From contig CAAGBT010000055.1 of assembly GCA_900768135.1 (NCBI GenBank), positions 62,001 to 126,000 of the forward strand: 64,000 nucleotides of DNA, written 5' to 3'. Source of the DNA: an uncultured Oscillospiraceae bacterium. GTDB lineage: Bacteria; Bacillota; Clostridia; Oscillospirales; Oscillospiraceae. Below are positions 33,477 to 42,166 of the stretch, piece after piece (the stretch's first letter is position 1; each line of letters begins with the position of its first letter). The notes beneath the pieces were generated by a model that did not search any database, had not been told where the DNA came from, and saw only the letters and a program-made list of their open reading frames with translations. A program made the position numbers and the translations under genes.

Positions 33477-34249
33477 CAAAAGGCATCGTCCTCCGCGTCA
33501 CGCCGACGAAGGAGGCCGATTACATACTGACGCTGCTGACCGACACGCTTGGCAGGATTTCCGCCATTGCGCGCGGCGCGCGGCGGAGAACGAGCCGCAT
33601 CGCAGCCGGATGCGAGCTGCTGGCCTTTTCCGAGCTGGTGCTTTACCGGCGCGGGAACTGGTATTACCTTGACGAAGCGTCCACGATCTCTCTGTTCGAC
33701 GGCGTGCGGCAGGACGTGGAGCTGCTGGCGCTGGGGTCTTACTTTGCCGAGATGACCGAATGCGTGACGGCGGAGGACGAGCCGTCGCCGGAAATCCTGG
33801 CGCTGCTGCTCAATGCGCTTTATGCGCTCAGCGCGCTGCAAAAGCCGCAGGCGCTGGTCAAGGCGGCGTTTGAACTGAAGCTGCTGGCACTTTCCGGCTA
33901 CGAGCCGCTGCTGGACGGCTGCGCCGTCTGCGGCGAACGCAACCCTGCGCAGCCGGTATTCGACACGCGGGAGGGCGTGCTGCTGTGCGGCGGCTGCGCG
34001 CGGCGCGGCGCGGACGGGATCGTTCCGCTCGATGCCGGCTCGTTCGCTGCGATGCGGCACGTTCTGACGGCCGAGCCGAAGCGGATGCTGTCGTTTCTGC
34101 TCAGGGGCGAGACAGAAGAGCGGTTTGCCCGCTGCTGCGAGACCTTTGCACAGGTCCAGCTCGACCGGCGGTTCCGGACGCTGGACTTTTACCAGAACCT
34201 GAAAAAGCAGGCGCAATGCGCGGCGCCTGCCGAAGATATGACGAAATAA
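33458..34249 (+). CDS. recO: DNA repair protein RecO
   Basis: A 263-residue protein. The N-terminal OB fold starts TKGIVLRVTPTKEADYILTLLTD. A zinc-binding Cys4 module lies at about residues 152-180 (CAVCGER... then CGGCARR). RecO works with RecR to load RecA on SSB-coated single strands and anneals strands in recombination repair. Length is normal. It overlaps the yqzL-like frame and precedes mutS2 by 22 bases. Confidence 0.93.
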   Translation: MAERIVTKGIVLRVTPTKEADYILTLLTDTLGRISAIARGARRRTSRIAAGCELLAFSELVLYRRGNWYYLDEASTISLFDGVRQDVELLALGSYFAEMTECVTAEDEPSPEILALLLNALYALSALQKPQALVKAAFELKLLALSGYEPLLDGCAVCGERNPAQPVFDTREGVLLCGGCARRGADGIVPLDAGSFAAMRHVLTAEPKRMLSFLLRGETEERFARCCETFAQVQLDRRFRTLDFYQNLKKQAQCAAPAEDMTK

Positions 34250-34271
34250 AACTGCAATTTCGGAGAAAGCT

Positions 34272-36653
34272 ATGAGTGAACTGTTTGAAAAATCCATCCG
34301 CGTGCTGGAGCTGCCGCGCCTGCTGACGATGCTCGAGCGCCACGCGGTCAGCGCCGAAGCCAAGGCGCGCGTGCAGAGGCTCGCGCCGGCGGACGATTAC
34401 GGAGAGGTGAGCCGCCTGCTTGACGAAACGGACGCTGCGCGCAAAATGATCCTGCTGCGCGGCAGCCCGACGTTTGCGGGCGTAAAGCCCGTGGCGGAGC
34501 CGCTTGGGCGCGCGGAGCGCGGCGGCGCGCTCAACACGCGCGAGCTGCTTGATATCGCGGGGGTGCTGGCCAACGCCCGCCGCGTTCGGGACTATTACAG
34601 GGAGGACGACGAGGGAACGGCCATCGACAGGATGTTTCTTGCCCTGCATCCCAACCGCTTTCTGGAGGAAAAGATCACAAGCGCCATTCTGGACGAGAAT
34701 GAGATCGCCGATACGGCTTCGGCAGAGCTTGCCGAGATCCGCCGCCACAAGCGCGCGGCGGCGGCAAAGGGAAGGCAGATCCTTCAGCGCATCATCTCCT
34801 CGCCCAGCTATCGCAGCGTTTTGCAGGACGCGCTGATCACGCAGCGCGGCGGACGCTTTGTGGTGCCGGTGAAGGCCGAGTGCCGCGGCGAGCTGCCCGG
34901 CCTTGTTCACGACACCTCCTCGAGCGGCGCAACGCTGTTTATCGAGCCGATGGGCGTGGTGCAGGCGAACAATGAACTGAAAGAGCTGGAGGCGAAGGAG
35001 GAAAAGGAGATCGACCGCATCCTCTATGCGCTCTCCAGCGAGGCTGCGGGCTTCAGCCGCGATATCCTCTGGGACTATGACCTGCTGGTGCGCCTCGACC
35101 TGATCTTTGCCCGCGGTGAGCTGAGCTGCGAGATGAACGCCATGCGTCCGGCGCTTCGAAAGGACGGCAGCGTATATCTGCGCCATGCGCGCCACCCGCT
35201 GCTCGACCCCGCAAAGGCGGTGCCGATCGATATTGAGCTGGGACGCAGCTTTGATACGCTCGTGATCACCGGCCCCAATACCGGCGGCAAGACTGTGAGC
35301 CTCAAGACGCTGGGGCTTCTCTGCCTGATGGCCCAATGCGGGCTGCACATTCCCAGCGACGACCGCAGCGAGGTGAGCATTTTCACCGCCGTGCTTGCCG
35401 ACATCGGCGATGAGCAGAGCATTGAGCAGAGCCTTTCCACATTTTCGGCGCACATGAAAAACATTGTGCAGATCCTGGACGAGGCGGATGAACACAGCCT
35501 GATCCTCTTTGATGAGCTTGGCGCCGGAACCGACCCTGTGGAGGGTGCGGCGCTGGCCATCGCCGTGATTGAGCAGGCGCGCGCGCAGGGGGCAAAGATC
35601 GCCGCTACCACGCATTATGCCGAGCTGAAGACCTTCGCCATGACGACTGCGGGCGTGGAAAACGCAAGCTGCGAGTTTGATGTGGAAACGCTCTGCCCAA
35701 CGTACAGGCTGCTGATCGGCATCCCCGGAAAGTCGAACGCCTTCGCCATCTCCAAGCGGCTGGGGCTTTCTGAAAGCGTGATCGAAAAGGCGAAGGCGCA
35801 GATGGACAGCGAGAGCATCCGCTTTGAGGACGTGCTGACGCAGCTGGAGCAGAAGCGCCAGCAGCTGGAAAAGGAAAAAGTCGAGGTCGATCGCCTGTAT
35901 CAGCAGCGCGAGGAGGACGCGCGCAAGGCGCGCGAGTTCCGCACGCAGATGGAGCGGGCGAAGGAAAACGCCCGCAGCCGCGGCGAGGCGGAGGCAAAAA
36001 GGCTGCTGGCGGAGGCAAAATCCGCTGCGGACGAAACGTTCCGCGCGCTGGACGCGCTGCGAAAGGAGCAGCGCAAGCTCGACGCGCAGCAGATGAACGC
36101 GCAGCGCGCGCAGATCATGCACGGCCTTAAGGAGGCGCGCGAGTCGGTCGGCGTGCGCGATGAAAGCGCCGAGCCGATCCCCAGACCGTCGCGCCCCATC
36201 CGCGCGGGCGACCTTGTGGAGATCCCGGGAACGAAACGGCAGGCAGAGGTCACAGCCGTCAAGGGCGATGTGCTGGCGCTTCGGGCAGGCGCGCTGCAAA
36301 TGAAGGTCAAAGCGGACGAGGTGCGCCTGATCGAGGACGACGAGCGCGCGGCTGCGAAGAAGAAAACGCCGCAGTTCGCGCCCTCACAGCGCATCCTTCA
36401 CGCGGCTGCCGCCGCGCGTGAGCTGGATATCCGCGGGATGGAAACCCTGGAGGCGGAGAGCGTGCTGGCAAGCTATATCGATTCCGCCGTGCTGGCGCAT
36501 CTGGAGACCGTAACGATCATTCACGGCAAGGGGACGGGTGCGCTGCGCAAAGCGGTGCATGAGCAGCTGCGGCGCAACAAGGCGGTTAAGAGCTTCCGGC
36601 TGGGCAACTTCGGCGAGGGAGAATCCGGCGTGACCGTGGTCGAGTTGAAGTAA
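34272..36653 (+). CDS. mutS2: Endonuclease MutS2
   Basis: A 793-residue MutS2. An N-terminal core leads into the ATPase domain with Walker A GPNTGGKTVSLKTLG at about residues 334-348 and Walker B LILFDELGAGTDP. A long charged coiled coil follows (about 515-640). A C-terminal Smr nuclease domain begins LDIRGMETLEAE (about 715) and has HGKGTGALR. MutS2 suppresses recombination and in Bacillus helps rescue collided ribosomes. GGAGAAAGCT precedes the ATG. It closes the era-recO-mutS2 cluster; a weak hairpin follows. Confidence 0.95.
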   Translation: MSELFEKSIRVLELPRLLTMLERHAVSAEAKARVQRLAPADDYGEVSRLLDETDAARKMILLRGSPTFAGVKPVAEPLGRAERGGALNTRELLDIAGVLANARRVRDYYREDDEGTAIDRMFLALHPNRFLEEKITSAILDENEIADTASAELAEIRRHKRAAAAKGRQILQRIISSPSYRSVLQDALITQRGGRFVVPVKAECRGELPGLVHDTSSSGATLFIEPMGVVQANNELKELEAKEEKEIDRILYALSSEAAGFSRDILWDYDLLVRLDLIFARGELSCEMNAMRPALRKDGSVYLRHARHPLLDPAKAVPIDIELGRSFDTLVITGPNTGGKTVSLKTLGLLCLMAQCGLHIPSDDRSEVSIFTAVLADIGDEQSIEQSLSTFSAHMKNIVQILDEADEHSLILFDELGAGTDPVEGAALAIAVIEQARAQGAKIAATTHYAELKTFAMTTAGVENASCEFDVETLCPTYRLLIGIPGKSNAFAISKRLGLSESVIEKAKAQMDSESIRFEDVLTQLEQKRQQLEKEKVEVDRLYQQREEDARKAREFRTQMERAKENARSRGEAEAKRLLAEAKSAADETFRALDALRKEQRKLDAQQMNAQRAQIMHGLKEARESVGVRDESAEPIPRPSRPIRAGDLVEIPGTKRQAEVTAVKGDVLALRAGALQMKVKADEVRLIEDDERAAAKKKTPQFAPSQRILHAAAAARELDIRGMETLEAESVLASYIDSAVLAHLETVTIIHGKGTGALRKAVHEQLRRNKAVKSFRLGNFGEGESGVTVVELK

Positions 36654-36676
36654 ACGCCCGCGCCAGACGGCGTTTT
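36652..36676 (+). terminator. Weak terminator after mutS2
   Basis: AAACGCC / GGCGTTT arms (7 bp) with a 10-base loop and a short T-rich tail. Confidence 0.4.
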
Positions 36677-36721
36677 GTCTGTGTTTATTGCCAAATCCGT
36701 CCGGTTTCGAAAAAAATGACA

Positions 36722-36751
36722 TTGACGAACCGGCGTCCGTTGGTATATGAT
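36722..36751 (+). promoter_or_regulatory. Promoter of the HPr gene
   Basis: TTGACG (36722-36727), an 18-base spacer, then TATGAT (36746-36751). Confidence 0.7.
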
Positions 36752-36794
36752 ATGGTACAGTCCGAAAGATTTTTTTGGAGAGGGAGAAGTTGCG

Positions 36795-37058
36795 ATGTAT
36801 ACTCAAAATGTTACGATCAACAATGAAGTAGGCCTGCACGCGCGTCCCGCGGTGTTCTTCATCCAGAAGGCAAACGAATTCAAAAGCGGCATCTGGCTGG
36901 AAAAGGACGAGCGCCGCGTGAATGCCAAGAGCCTGCTTGGCGTGCTGTCTCTTGGGATCGTGAAGGGTACGACCATTACGCTGCTTGCCGACGGCGCGGA
37001 CGAAAAGGAAGCCGTGACCGCTCTGTGCGACCTGATTTCCAGCAACTTTAACGAATAA
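36795..37058 (+). CDS. ptsH: Phosphocarrier protein HPr
   Basis: An 87-residue HPr. The phospho-accepting histidine is H15 in EVGLHARPAV. The regulatory serine is S46 in NAKSLLGVLSLGI, the site that HPr kinase modifies in Firmicutes for catabolite control. Both residues are present, so it is a full HPr rather than Crh. GGAGAGGGAGAAGTTGCG precedes the ATG at 36795. It is a single-gene unit between a promoter and a terminator. It carries phosphate between EI and EIIA in the PTS; no ptsI is in the window. Confidence 0.92.
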   Translation: MYTQNVTINNEVGLHARPAVFFIQKANEFKSGIWLEKDERRVNAKSLLGVLSLGIVKGTTITLLADGADEKEAVTALCDLISSNFNE

Positions 37059-37070
37059 AAAGCGATCCGG

Positions 37071-37097
37071 AAAGGCGGCTTGAAAAGCCGCCTTTTT
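37071..37097 (+). terminator. Terminator of the HPr gene
   Basis: AAAGGCGGCTT / AAGCCGCCTTT, 11-bp perfect stem, GAA loop, T run. Confidence 0.92.
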
Positions 37098-37123
37098 CTG
37101 TTATCCGAAGGGGGAAAACGGGT

Positions 37124-38956
37124 ATGACAAAACAGGAGCTGCTGGAAAAGGCAAACAATCTGCCGCTTGCCCCGGGCGTTTATCTGATGATGGACAGGGC
37201 GGGCTGCGTGATCTATGTTGGCAAGGCGAAGAAGCTGAAGAACCGTGTCAGCCAGTATTTTCAGGAAAATTCCTCTCATAACGAAAAGACGCGGCGCATG
37301 GTTTCGCAGGTGGATCATTTTGATACGATCTTTGTTTCCAGCGAATTTGAGGCGCTGATCCTGGAGAACTCGCTCATCAAGCAGCATATGCCGCGCTACA
37401 ATATCCTGCTGAAGGATGACAAGGGCTACCCTTTTGTAAGGCTGGGCGAGGAGCGTTACCCCCGCTTTACGATGGTGAACCGCCCTGCGGACGACAACGC
37501 GCGCTACTTCGGTCCCTTTGGCGGCCGCAGCGAAACGCGCGCCGCGCTTGATGCGATCTGCGAGGCGTTTCATCTGCCGACCTGCGGCAGGAGGTTTCCG
37601 CGCGATATCGGCAGGGAGCGCCCCTGCCTGAATCACCATATGGGCCGCTGCGATGCGTTCTGCCGCGGCACGCCGGACGAGGAGGAGTACCGGCGCCGTA
37701 TCGGCCAGGCCGAGGAGCTGCTCTCCGGCCACTACCGGCGTTTGACGCGCGCGCTGCGCGAGGAGATGGAACGCGAGGCCGCCGCCCTGCATTTTGAACA
37801 GGCTGCCGCCCTGCGCGACCGCATCCGCGCCATCGAGGTGCTGGGCAAGCGGCAGAAGGTCATTGCCGGCATCTGCGCAGATACGGATATCTGGGGCGTT
37901 TACCGCGGCGCGCTCAAGTGCGGCAGCGCCGTGCTGCACATTGAGGACGGAAGCGTGACGGGACGCGATATCAGCATCTTTGCCGCGCCGCAGGACGAGA
38001 GCGAGCAGGCGATCCTTGCAGCGCTCCTGCCGCAGTATTATCTGGAAAAGAGCGTGCTGCCGCGCGAGATCCTGCTGCCCTGCGAGATCGACGGCGCGGA
38101 CGAGCTTGCAGAGGTACTTTCCGGGCGCGCGGGCCGCAAGGTCGCGCTGCACGTTCCCCAGCGCGGGGAAAAGGCGGAGCTTTTGGCCATGGCGCAGCGC
38201 AACGCCTGCGAGGATGTGGAGCGCGTGACGACCGCGCAGGAGCGCGAGGACCGCACGCTGACGCAGCTGGCGGGAATGCTGTCGCTGCGCGCAGCGCCGC
38301 AGCGCATGGAGGCCTATGATATCTCCAATACCGGCGCAAGCGACATTGTTGCATCCATGGTGGTCTACGAGGGCGCGAAGCCAAAAAAAAGCGCTTACCG
38401 GCGCTTCAGGATCAAGAGCCTTTCCAGTGGGCATCCGGACGATTACGCCTCGATGGAGGAGGTCGTTACGCGCCGTATGCAGCGGTATCTGGATGGGGAT
38501 GAAAAATTTGCCCCGCTGCCGGACGTGATGCTCATCGACGGCGGAATTACCCACGCCGCCACGGCGGAGCGCGCCTGCGCGGCGCTCGGCGTTCATGTGC
38601 CGATCTTCGGCATGGTCAAGGACGACCGCCACCGCACGCGCGCGCTTGTGACCGCCGAGGGACGCGAGATCGACCTGCACGCCGCGCCCAATGTGTTTGC
38701 CCTGATCGGGCAGATCCAGGAGGAGACGCACCGCTTTGCCATCACGTTCCACCACGAGAGCCACACGCGCTCGTCCGTGCGCTCCACGCTTGATGGGATC
38801 CCCGGCGTGGGAAAGGCGCGCGCACAGGCGCTGATGAAAGCGTTCAAAAGCGTGAAGGCCATCCGCGAGGCGGAGCCGGCCGCGCTTGCGCGCGTGGTGC
38901 CGCGCGATGCGGCGGCATCGGTCTACCGCCATTTTCACGAGGAGGAAGCACAATGA
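37124..38956 (+). CDS. uvrC: Excinuclease ABC subunit C
   Basis: A 610-residue nucleotide-excision nuclease that makes the two incisions around UvrAB-marked damage. N-terminal GIY-YIG nuclease: GVYLMMDRAGCVIYVGKAKKLKNRV, split over about residues 15-40. A Cys-containing linker follows (CGRRFPRDIGRERPCLNHHMGRC). The UVR motif is about 190-225, then an RNase H-like nuclease (YDISNTGASDIVASMVV; VMLIDGGI). C-terminal helix-hairpin-helix is IPGVGKARAQALMKAF. Length is normal. Its stop overlaps the start of the pyruvate-kinase-like gene (ATGA). Confidence 0.96.
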   Translation: MTKQELLEKANNLPLAPGVYLMMDRAGCVIYVGKAKKLKNRVSQYFQENSSHNEKTRRMVSQVDHFDTIFVSSEFEALILENSLIKQHMPRYNILLKDDKGYPFVRLGEERYPRFTMVNRPADDNARYFGPFGGRSETRAALDAICEAFHLPTCGRRFPRDIGRERPCLNHHMGRCDAFCRGTPDEEEYRRRIGQAEELLSGHYRRLTRALREEMEREAAALHFEQAAALRDRIRAIEVLGKRQKVIAGICADTDIWGVYRGALKCGSAVLHIEDGSVTGRDISIFAAPQDESEQAILAALLPQYYLEKSVLPREILLPCEIDGADELAEVLSGRAGRKVALHVPQRGEKAELLAMAQRNACEDVERVTTAQEREDRTLTQLAGMLSLRAAPQRMEAYDISNTGASDIVASMVVYEGAKPKKSAYRRFRIKSLSSGHPDDYASMEEVVTRRMQRYLDGDEKFAPLPDVMLIDGGITHAATAERACAALGVHVPIFGMVKDDRHRTRALVTAEGREIDLHAAPNVFALIGQIQEETHRFAITFHHESHTRSSVRSTLDGIPGVGKARAQALMKAFKSVKAIREAEPAALARVVPRDAAASVYRHFHEEEAQ

Positions 38957-39939
38957 CAGGAAAGCTGTATGGTACGCTCGGCCCCGCCTGCGCGCAGCCG
39001 GACACGCTGCGCGCGATGTTCCGCGCGGGAATGTGCGGGATGCGGCTGAATCTTTCCCACGGAACGCTGCAGGAGAGCGGCGCATGGGTGAACAGGATGC
39101 ACTGCGCCGCTGCGGCAGAGGGGGTGCGGAGCGAGCTGATCATCGATTTGCAGGGGCCTGAGGTGCGCATCGGCGCGCTTGCGCAGCCCATCGCGCTGGA
39201 GGCCGGCGGGGAGATAACGCTTGGCGAAGATTTTCCGGTGCCGCCGTGCGTTCCGGAGCATATCGCCGACGGGGACGAGCTGCTGCTGGACGACGGGCAG
39301 CTTTCCCTCCGTGTGCTGGATGCGGCGCACGCGCGCTGCCGCGTGGAGCGCGGCGGGCTGCTGCTCCCGCGAAAGAGCATTGCAATTGCAGGGCGCGAGC
39401 TGCCCGCACCCGCGCTGACGGAGCTGGACCGGGAGAATCTGCGCTGTGCCGCGCGCTTCGGCGTGACCGGCGTGATGCAGCCCTTTGTGCGCGGGAAGGA
39501 GGATCTGCTTACCGTTCGCGCGGCGCTGCGGGAGGAAAATGCCGGAGTCCTGCGGATTTTTGCAAAAGTCGAGAATCAGACCGGGTTACATAAACTGAAT
39601 GAGATAATTCAATATTCCGATGTGATAGTTGTTGCGCGCGGCGATCTCGGCAACGCGATGCCGCTGTGGGAGCTGCCGCGCGCGCAGGAGCATATCGTGC
39701 GGGCGTGCCGCGCGGCCGGCCGGGCAGTTATGGTATCCACACAGATGCTCCATTCCATGCAGCATAGCGCCGTACCAACGCGCGCGGAACTGATGGACGT
39801 CTATCACGCGGCGCGCAGCGGCGCGCAGTACCTGCTGCTCACCGGCGAAACGGCGGCGGGGGAGTACCCTGCGGAGGCGATGCGCTTTCTTGCCGAAACT
39901 GCCCGCTGCGGCTGGGCGGACGCAGGTAGCGGCGATTGA
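38953..39939 (+). CDS. Short pyruvate-kinase-like protein without the C-terminal domain
   Basis: A 328-residue protein that aligns with the barrel and B domain of pyruvate kinase. It keeps MRLNLSHG (R31, N33, S35), the catalytic FAKVENQTG (K205, E207), VARGDLG (D231), STQML and PTRAEL, and LTGETAAGEYP. It lacks the roughly 130-residue C-terminal domain that normally follows. The potassium-site DTKGPEIR has become DLQGPEVR (Thr to Leu). It is coupled to uvrC by a 4-base overlap. The protein may be a divergent enzyme with altered regulation or have moved to another role. The frame is continuous to a clear terminator, so truncation by error is unlikely. Confidence 0.85.
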   Translation: MTGKLYGTLGPACAQPDTLRAMFRAGMCGMRLNLSHGTLQESGAWVNRMHCAAAAEGVRSELIIDLQGPEVRIGALAQPIALEAGGEITLGEDFPVPPCVPEHIADGDELLLDDGQLSLRVLDAAHARCRVERGGLLLPRKSIAIAGRELPAPALTELDRENLRCAARFGVTGVMQPFVRGKEDLLTVRAALREENAGVLRIFAKVENQTGLHKLNEIIQYSDVIVVARGDLGNAMPLWELPRAQEHIVRACRAAGRAVMVSTQMLHSMQHSAVPTRAELMDVYHAARSGAQYLLLTGETAAGEYPAEAMRFLAETARCGWADAGSGD

Positions 39940-39950
39940 CATAATTTTAC

Positions 39951-39979
39951 CTGGCGGTCTTTAAGACCGCCAGTTTTTT
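39951..39979 (+). terminator. Terminator of uvrC operon
   Basis: CTGGCGGTCTT / AAGACCGCCAG, perfect arms around a single T, followed by six T. Confidence 0.92.
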
Positions 39980-40058
39980 GCAGAATTGATCCAAAAAGTT
40001 CGAAAAATGCTGAAGTGCGCGGGCAAGTCATGTAAAAAACGGGTTCGACAGCAAAAAC

Positions 40059-40087
40059 TTGACAAATCCTTTTTTGCGGGGTATACT
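40059..40087 (+). promoter_or_regulatory. Promoter of the G5/3D-domain gene
   Basis: TTGACA (40059-40064), a 17-base spacer, then TATACT (40082-40087). Confidence 0.85.
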
Positions 40088-40096
40088 GCCAGAATA

Positions 40097-40131
40097 CTTT
40101 GAAAAAGTTACAAAATGTAATCTTTTCAAAG
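40097..40131 (+). repeat. Leader inverted repeat of the G5/3D-domain gene
   Basis: Arms CTTTGAAAAAGTTAC and GTAATCTTTTCAAAG (13 of 15 pair) with a 5-base loop, starting at the expected transcription start. The centre contains GTTACAAAATGTAAT, which matches a palindrome upstream of birA. Confidence 0.7.
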
Positions 40132-40192
40132 CGGCGCGCCGTATGGCGCGAAAGGCTGCGGCGCTTTTCCGCCGCAAAAAAAGGAGTATCAA

Positions 40193-41212
40193 ATGCGAAC
40201 GATTTTGAAAAGAGGCTTCGGCGGGCAGCGCTGGCGCAGGGCGCTCTTTCTGGCGCTTTTCGCCGCAGTAGCGGTGCTGAATGGATCGTCTGTGCTTCGT
40301 GCAGACGCGCTTTACCTCCTCGCCGATGGCGCAACGGTAAGCGTGCTGGACGAAACAGCGGTGATCCCGCAGGAGCGCGTCATCGTTACCGGCGCGCAGG
40401 ACAGCGGCGTGGAGGTCGCGCTGCCTGCCGGTGAAAAGGTAACGGTGCGGCATGGCGCCAATGTGGAGTATGCCACCACCCGCGCGAACGAGCATATCAG
40501 CGAGCTGCTGCGCCGCCTGCAGATCAGCGTCAGCCCGCTGGAGATGGTGCTGGTCGATGTTTCCGGCGAGGAGATATCGGTCACGGTCGATTCCGACTTT
40601 ACCTATTACGAGACGGCCAGCGAGCGTGTGGAGCATACCACGCTTTATACGCCGACCGGCCGCCTGCCGAAGGGCGAGGTGGAGATCGTACAGCAGGGCA
40701 TCGACGGCGTGCGCGACGTGGTGTACGAGGTCGTGTATGCCGATGGACAGCTCGTGTCCCGCCAGGCGGTGGAAGAGAGCGGCAACACCTCCGTTGCAGA
40801 GCTTGCCTACCTCGGCACGCGCGTGAGCGAGGCGCAGGAGGGCGATACCGTTTCCTCTGTTGTCTATGAAGAGGACGGCGGCGGATACCTTCTGATGACC
40901 TCGGGCGACTCGCTGCACTTTTCCCGGGCGGTCGAGGTCAAATGCACTGCCTATACCGCCGGATACGACGGCGTGGGGACCCGCACAGCGACCGGGACCA
41001 CCGTACACCGGGGCGTTGTAGCGGTGGACAAACGGGTCTTCCCGCTCGGCTCTGCGCTGTATGTGGACGTCAAGTCCAATGCGTTCCAATACGGCATGGC
41101 CTATGCCGAAGACACGGGAATGCGGGGAGAGAAGCTTGACCTCTACATGGACTCTTACGAAGAGTGCATTCTGTTCGGTGTGCGCAAGGCCACGGTTTAC
41201 GTGCTTGACTGA
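40193..41212 (+). CDS. G5 and 3D domain cell-wall protein (YabE-like)
   Basis: A 339-residue exported protein. A basic N-terminus and one hydrophobic segment (about 15-34, RRALFLALFAAVAVLNGSSV) form the signal or anchor. YabE-type repeats occupy about 40-150, with a G5-like region at about 150-215. The C-terminal 3D domain (about 245-339) starts EVKCTAYTAGYDGVGT and has Asp residues at VAVDKRVFPLGS and YAEDTGMRG, the three-Asp pattern of murein-cleaving transglycosylases. Such Rpf/YabE-like enzymes act on peptidoglycan during growth or spore germination. ksgA nearby is also a neighbour of yabE in Bacillus. A long leader carries two hairpins. Confidence 0.85.
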   Translation: MRTILKRGFGGQRWRRALFLALFAAVAVLNGSSVLRADALYLLADGATVSVLDETAVIPQERVIVTGAQDSGVEVALPAGEKVTVRHGANVEYATTRANEHISELLRRLQISVSPLEMVLVDVSGEEISVTVDSDFTYYETASERVEHTTLYTPTGRLPKGEVEIVQQGIDGVRDVVYEVVYADGQLVSRQAVEESGNTSVAELAYLGTRVSEAQEGDTVSSVVYEEDGGGYLLMTSGDSLHFSRAVEVKCTAYTAGYDGVGTRTATGTTVHRGVVAVDKRVFPLGSALYVDVKSNAFQYGMAYAEDTGMRGEKLDLYMDSYEECILFGVRKATVYVLD

Positions 41213-41230
41213 GCAGGCGGAGCATAAAGA

Positions 41231-41259
41231 AAAAGGGACGTCCGGCGGACGTCCCTTTT
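41231..41259. terminator. Bidirectional terminator
   Basis: AAAAGGGACGTCC / GGACGTCCCTTTT, 13-bp perfect stem, GGC loop. It lies between the convergent 3D-domain gene and the TSUP gene and has A/T runs on both sides. Confidence 0.92.
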
Positions 41260-41270
41260 CTGTGCGCTGC

Positions 41271-42044
41271 TCAGAACAGCAGCTCGTAGCCCATTTTGAG
41301 AAACAGCAGCGCCAGCACCACGAAGATCATGCCGCGCACGCGCTTGCTGCCGCCCTTCATGGCGTAGCGCGCGCCGCAGTAAGCGCCGAGCATATTGCAC
41401 GCCGCCGCGGGCAGCGCCAGCAGCCACCAGACCTCGCCGCTGATAATGAACAGCACCGCCGAAGCGACGTTGGAGCAGAGGTTTGCAAGCTTTGCGCAGC
41501 CGGATGCCGTGAGCAGATCCATCGAAAGCGCCATCGTGAACGCCATGATCATAAACGTGCCGGTACCCGGGCCGATCAGCCCATCGTAGCAGCCAAGCCC
41601 CAGACCGATGAACGCTGCGCGCGTCATCTCCTGCTGCGGTGTGTACGCGCGCGCGGGTGCGTCGCCATCCCGGCCGAAGTCCTTTTTTAGCATCAGCAGC
41701 ACCGCCGCACAGGGCAGCGCCACGAGCATCATGATCTTGAGAATGTTCTCGGGGATGAGCAGGGCGATCCTTGTGCCGATGGCTGCGCCGAGGAGCGCGC
41801 CGCAGCCTGAGATGACGGCGGGACGGAGCAGGATCTTGCCGCCGCGGAAGTATTTGAATGAGGCAAGCGCCGTGCCGGTGCCGTTGACAACCTTGTTCGT
41901 ACCCATCGCAAGATGCGCGGGAATGCCGGCCATCAGGTAAGCGGGTAGGGTGATGAGTCCGCCGCCGCCGGCAACGGAATCGACAAAACCGCCCAGAAAG
42001 ATCAGCGGCAGAACAACAAGCAGAACCTGTGGTGTAAGCTCCAT
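41271..42044 (-). CDS. TSUP-family (TauE/SafE) membrane transporter
   Basis: A 257-residue protein with about eight helices. The family motif GGFVDSVAGGGGLITLPAYL is at about residues 18-37, and repeated half motif GLGLGCYDGLIGPGTGTFMI at about 150-169. TSUP proteins move small sulfur- or carbon-containing anions such as sulfite, sulfoacetate or formate-like compounds. I chose the ATG at 42044 (GGGAATTTTC upstream) over in-frame ATGs at 42059 and 42077. No sulfur metabolism genes are adjacent, so the substrate is unknown. Confidence 0.87.
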   Translation of the reverse strand: MELTPQVLLVVLPLIFLGGFVDSVAGGGGLITLPAYLMAGIPAHLAMGTNKVVNGTGTALASFKYFRGGKILLRPAVISGCGALLGAAIGTRIALLIPENILKIMMLVALPCAAVLLMLKKDFGRDGDAPARAYTPQQEMTRAAFIGLGLGCYDGLIGPGTGTFMIMAFTMALSMDLLTASGCAKLANLCSNVASAVLFIISGEVWWLLALPAAACNMLGAYCGARYAMKGGSKRVRGMIFVVLALLFLKMGYELLF

Positions 42045-42098
42045 GAAAATTCCCTTCATTCTCTGAGATTTCTGCATTCTACCACAGGAGAAAAAGTT

Positions 42099-42126
42099 TT
42101 GCTACTCCTTTTGCGCAAAATATGAT
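42099..42126 (+). promoter_or_regulatory. Promoter of ksgA
   Basis: TTGCTA (42099-42104), a 16-base spacer, then TATGAT (42121-42126). Confidence 0.6.
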
Positions 42127-42166
42127 AAAATACCGCTATCTGTAAGCGAAGGAAGGAAAAACCGTT

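Noticed and set aside
34101..39085. Long minus-strand frames opposite mutS2 and uvrC
   Set aside because: They cover well-supported plus-strand genes and have no recognisable domains or ribosome sites.
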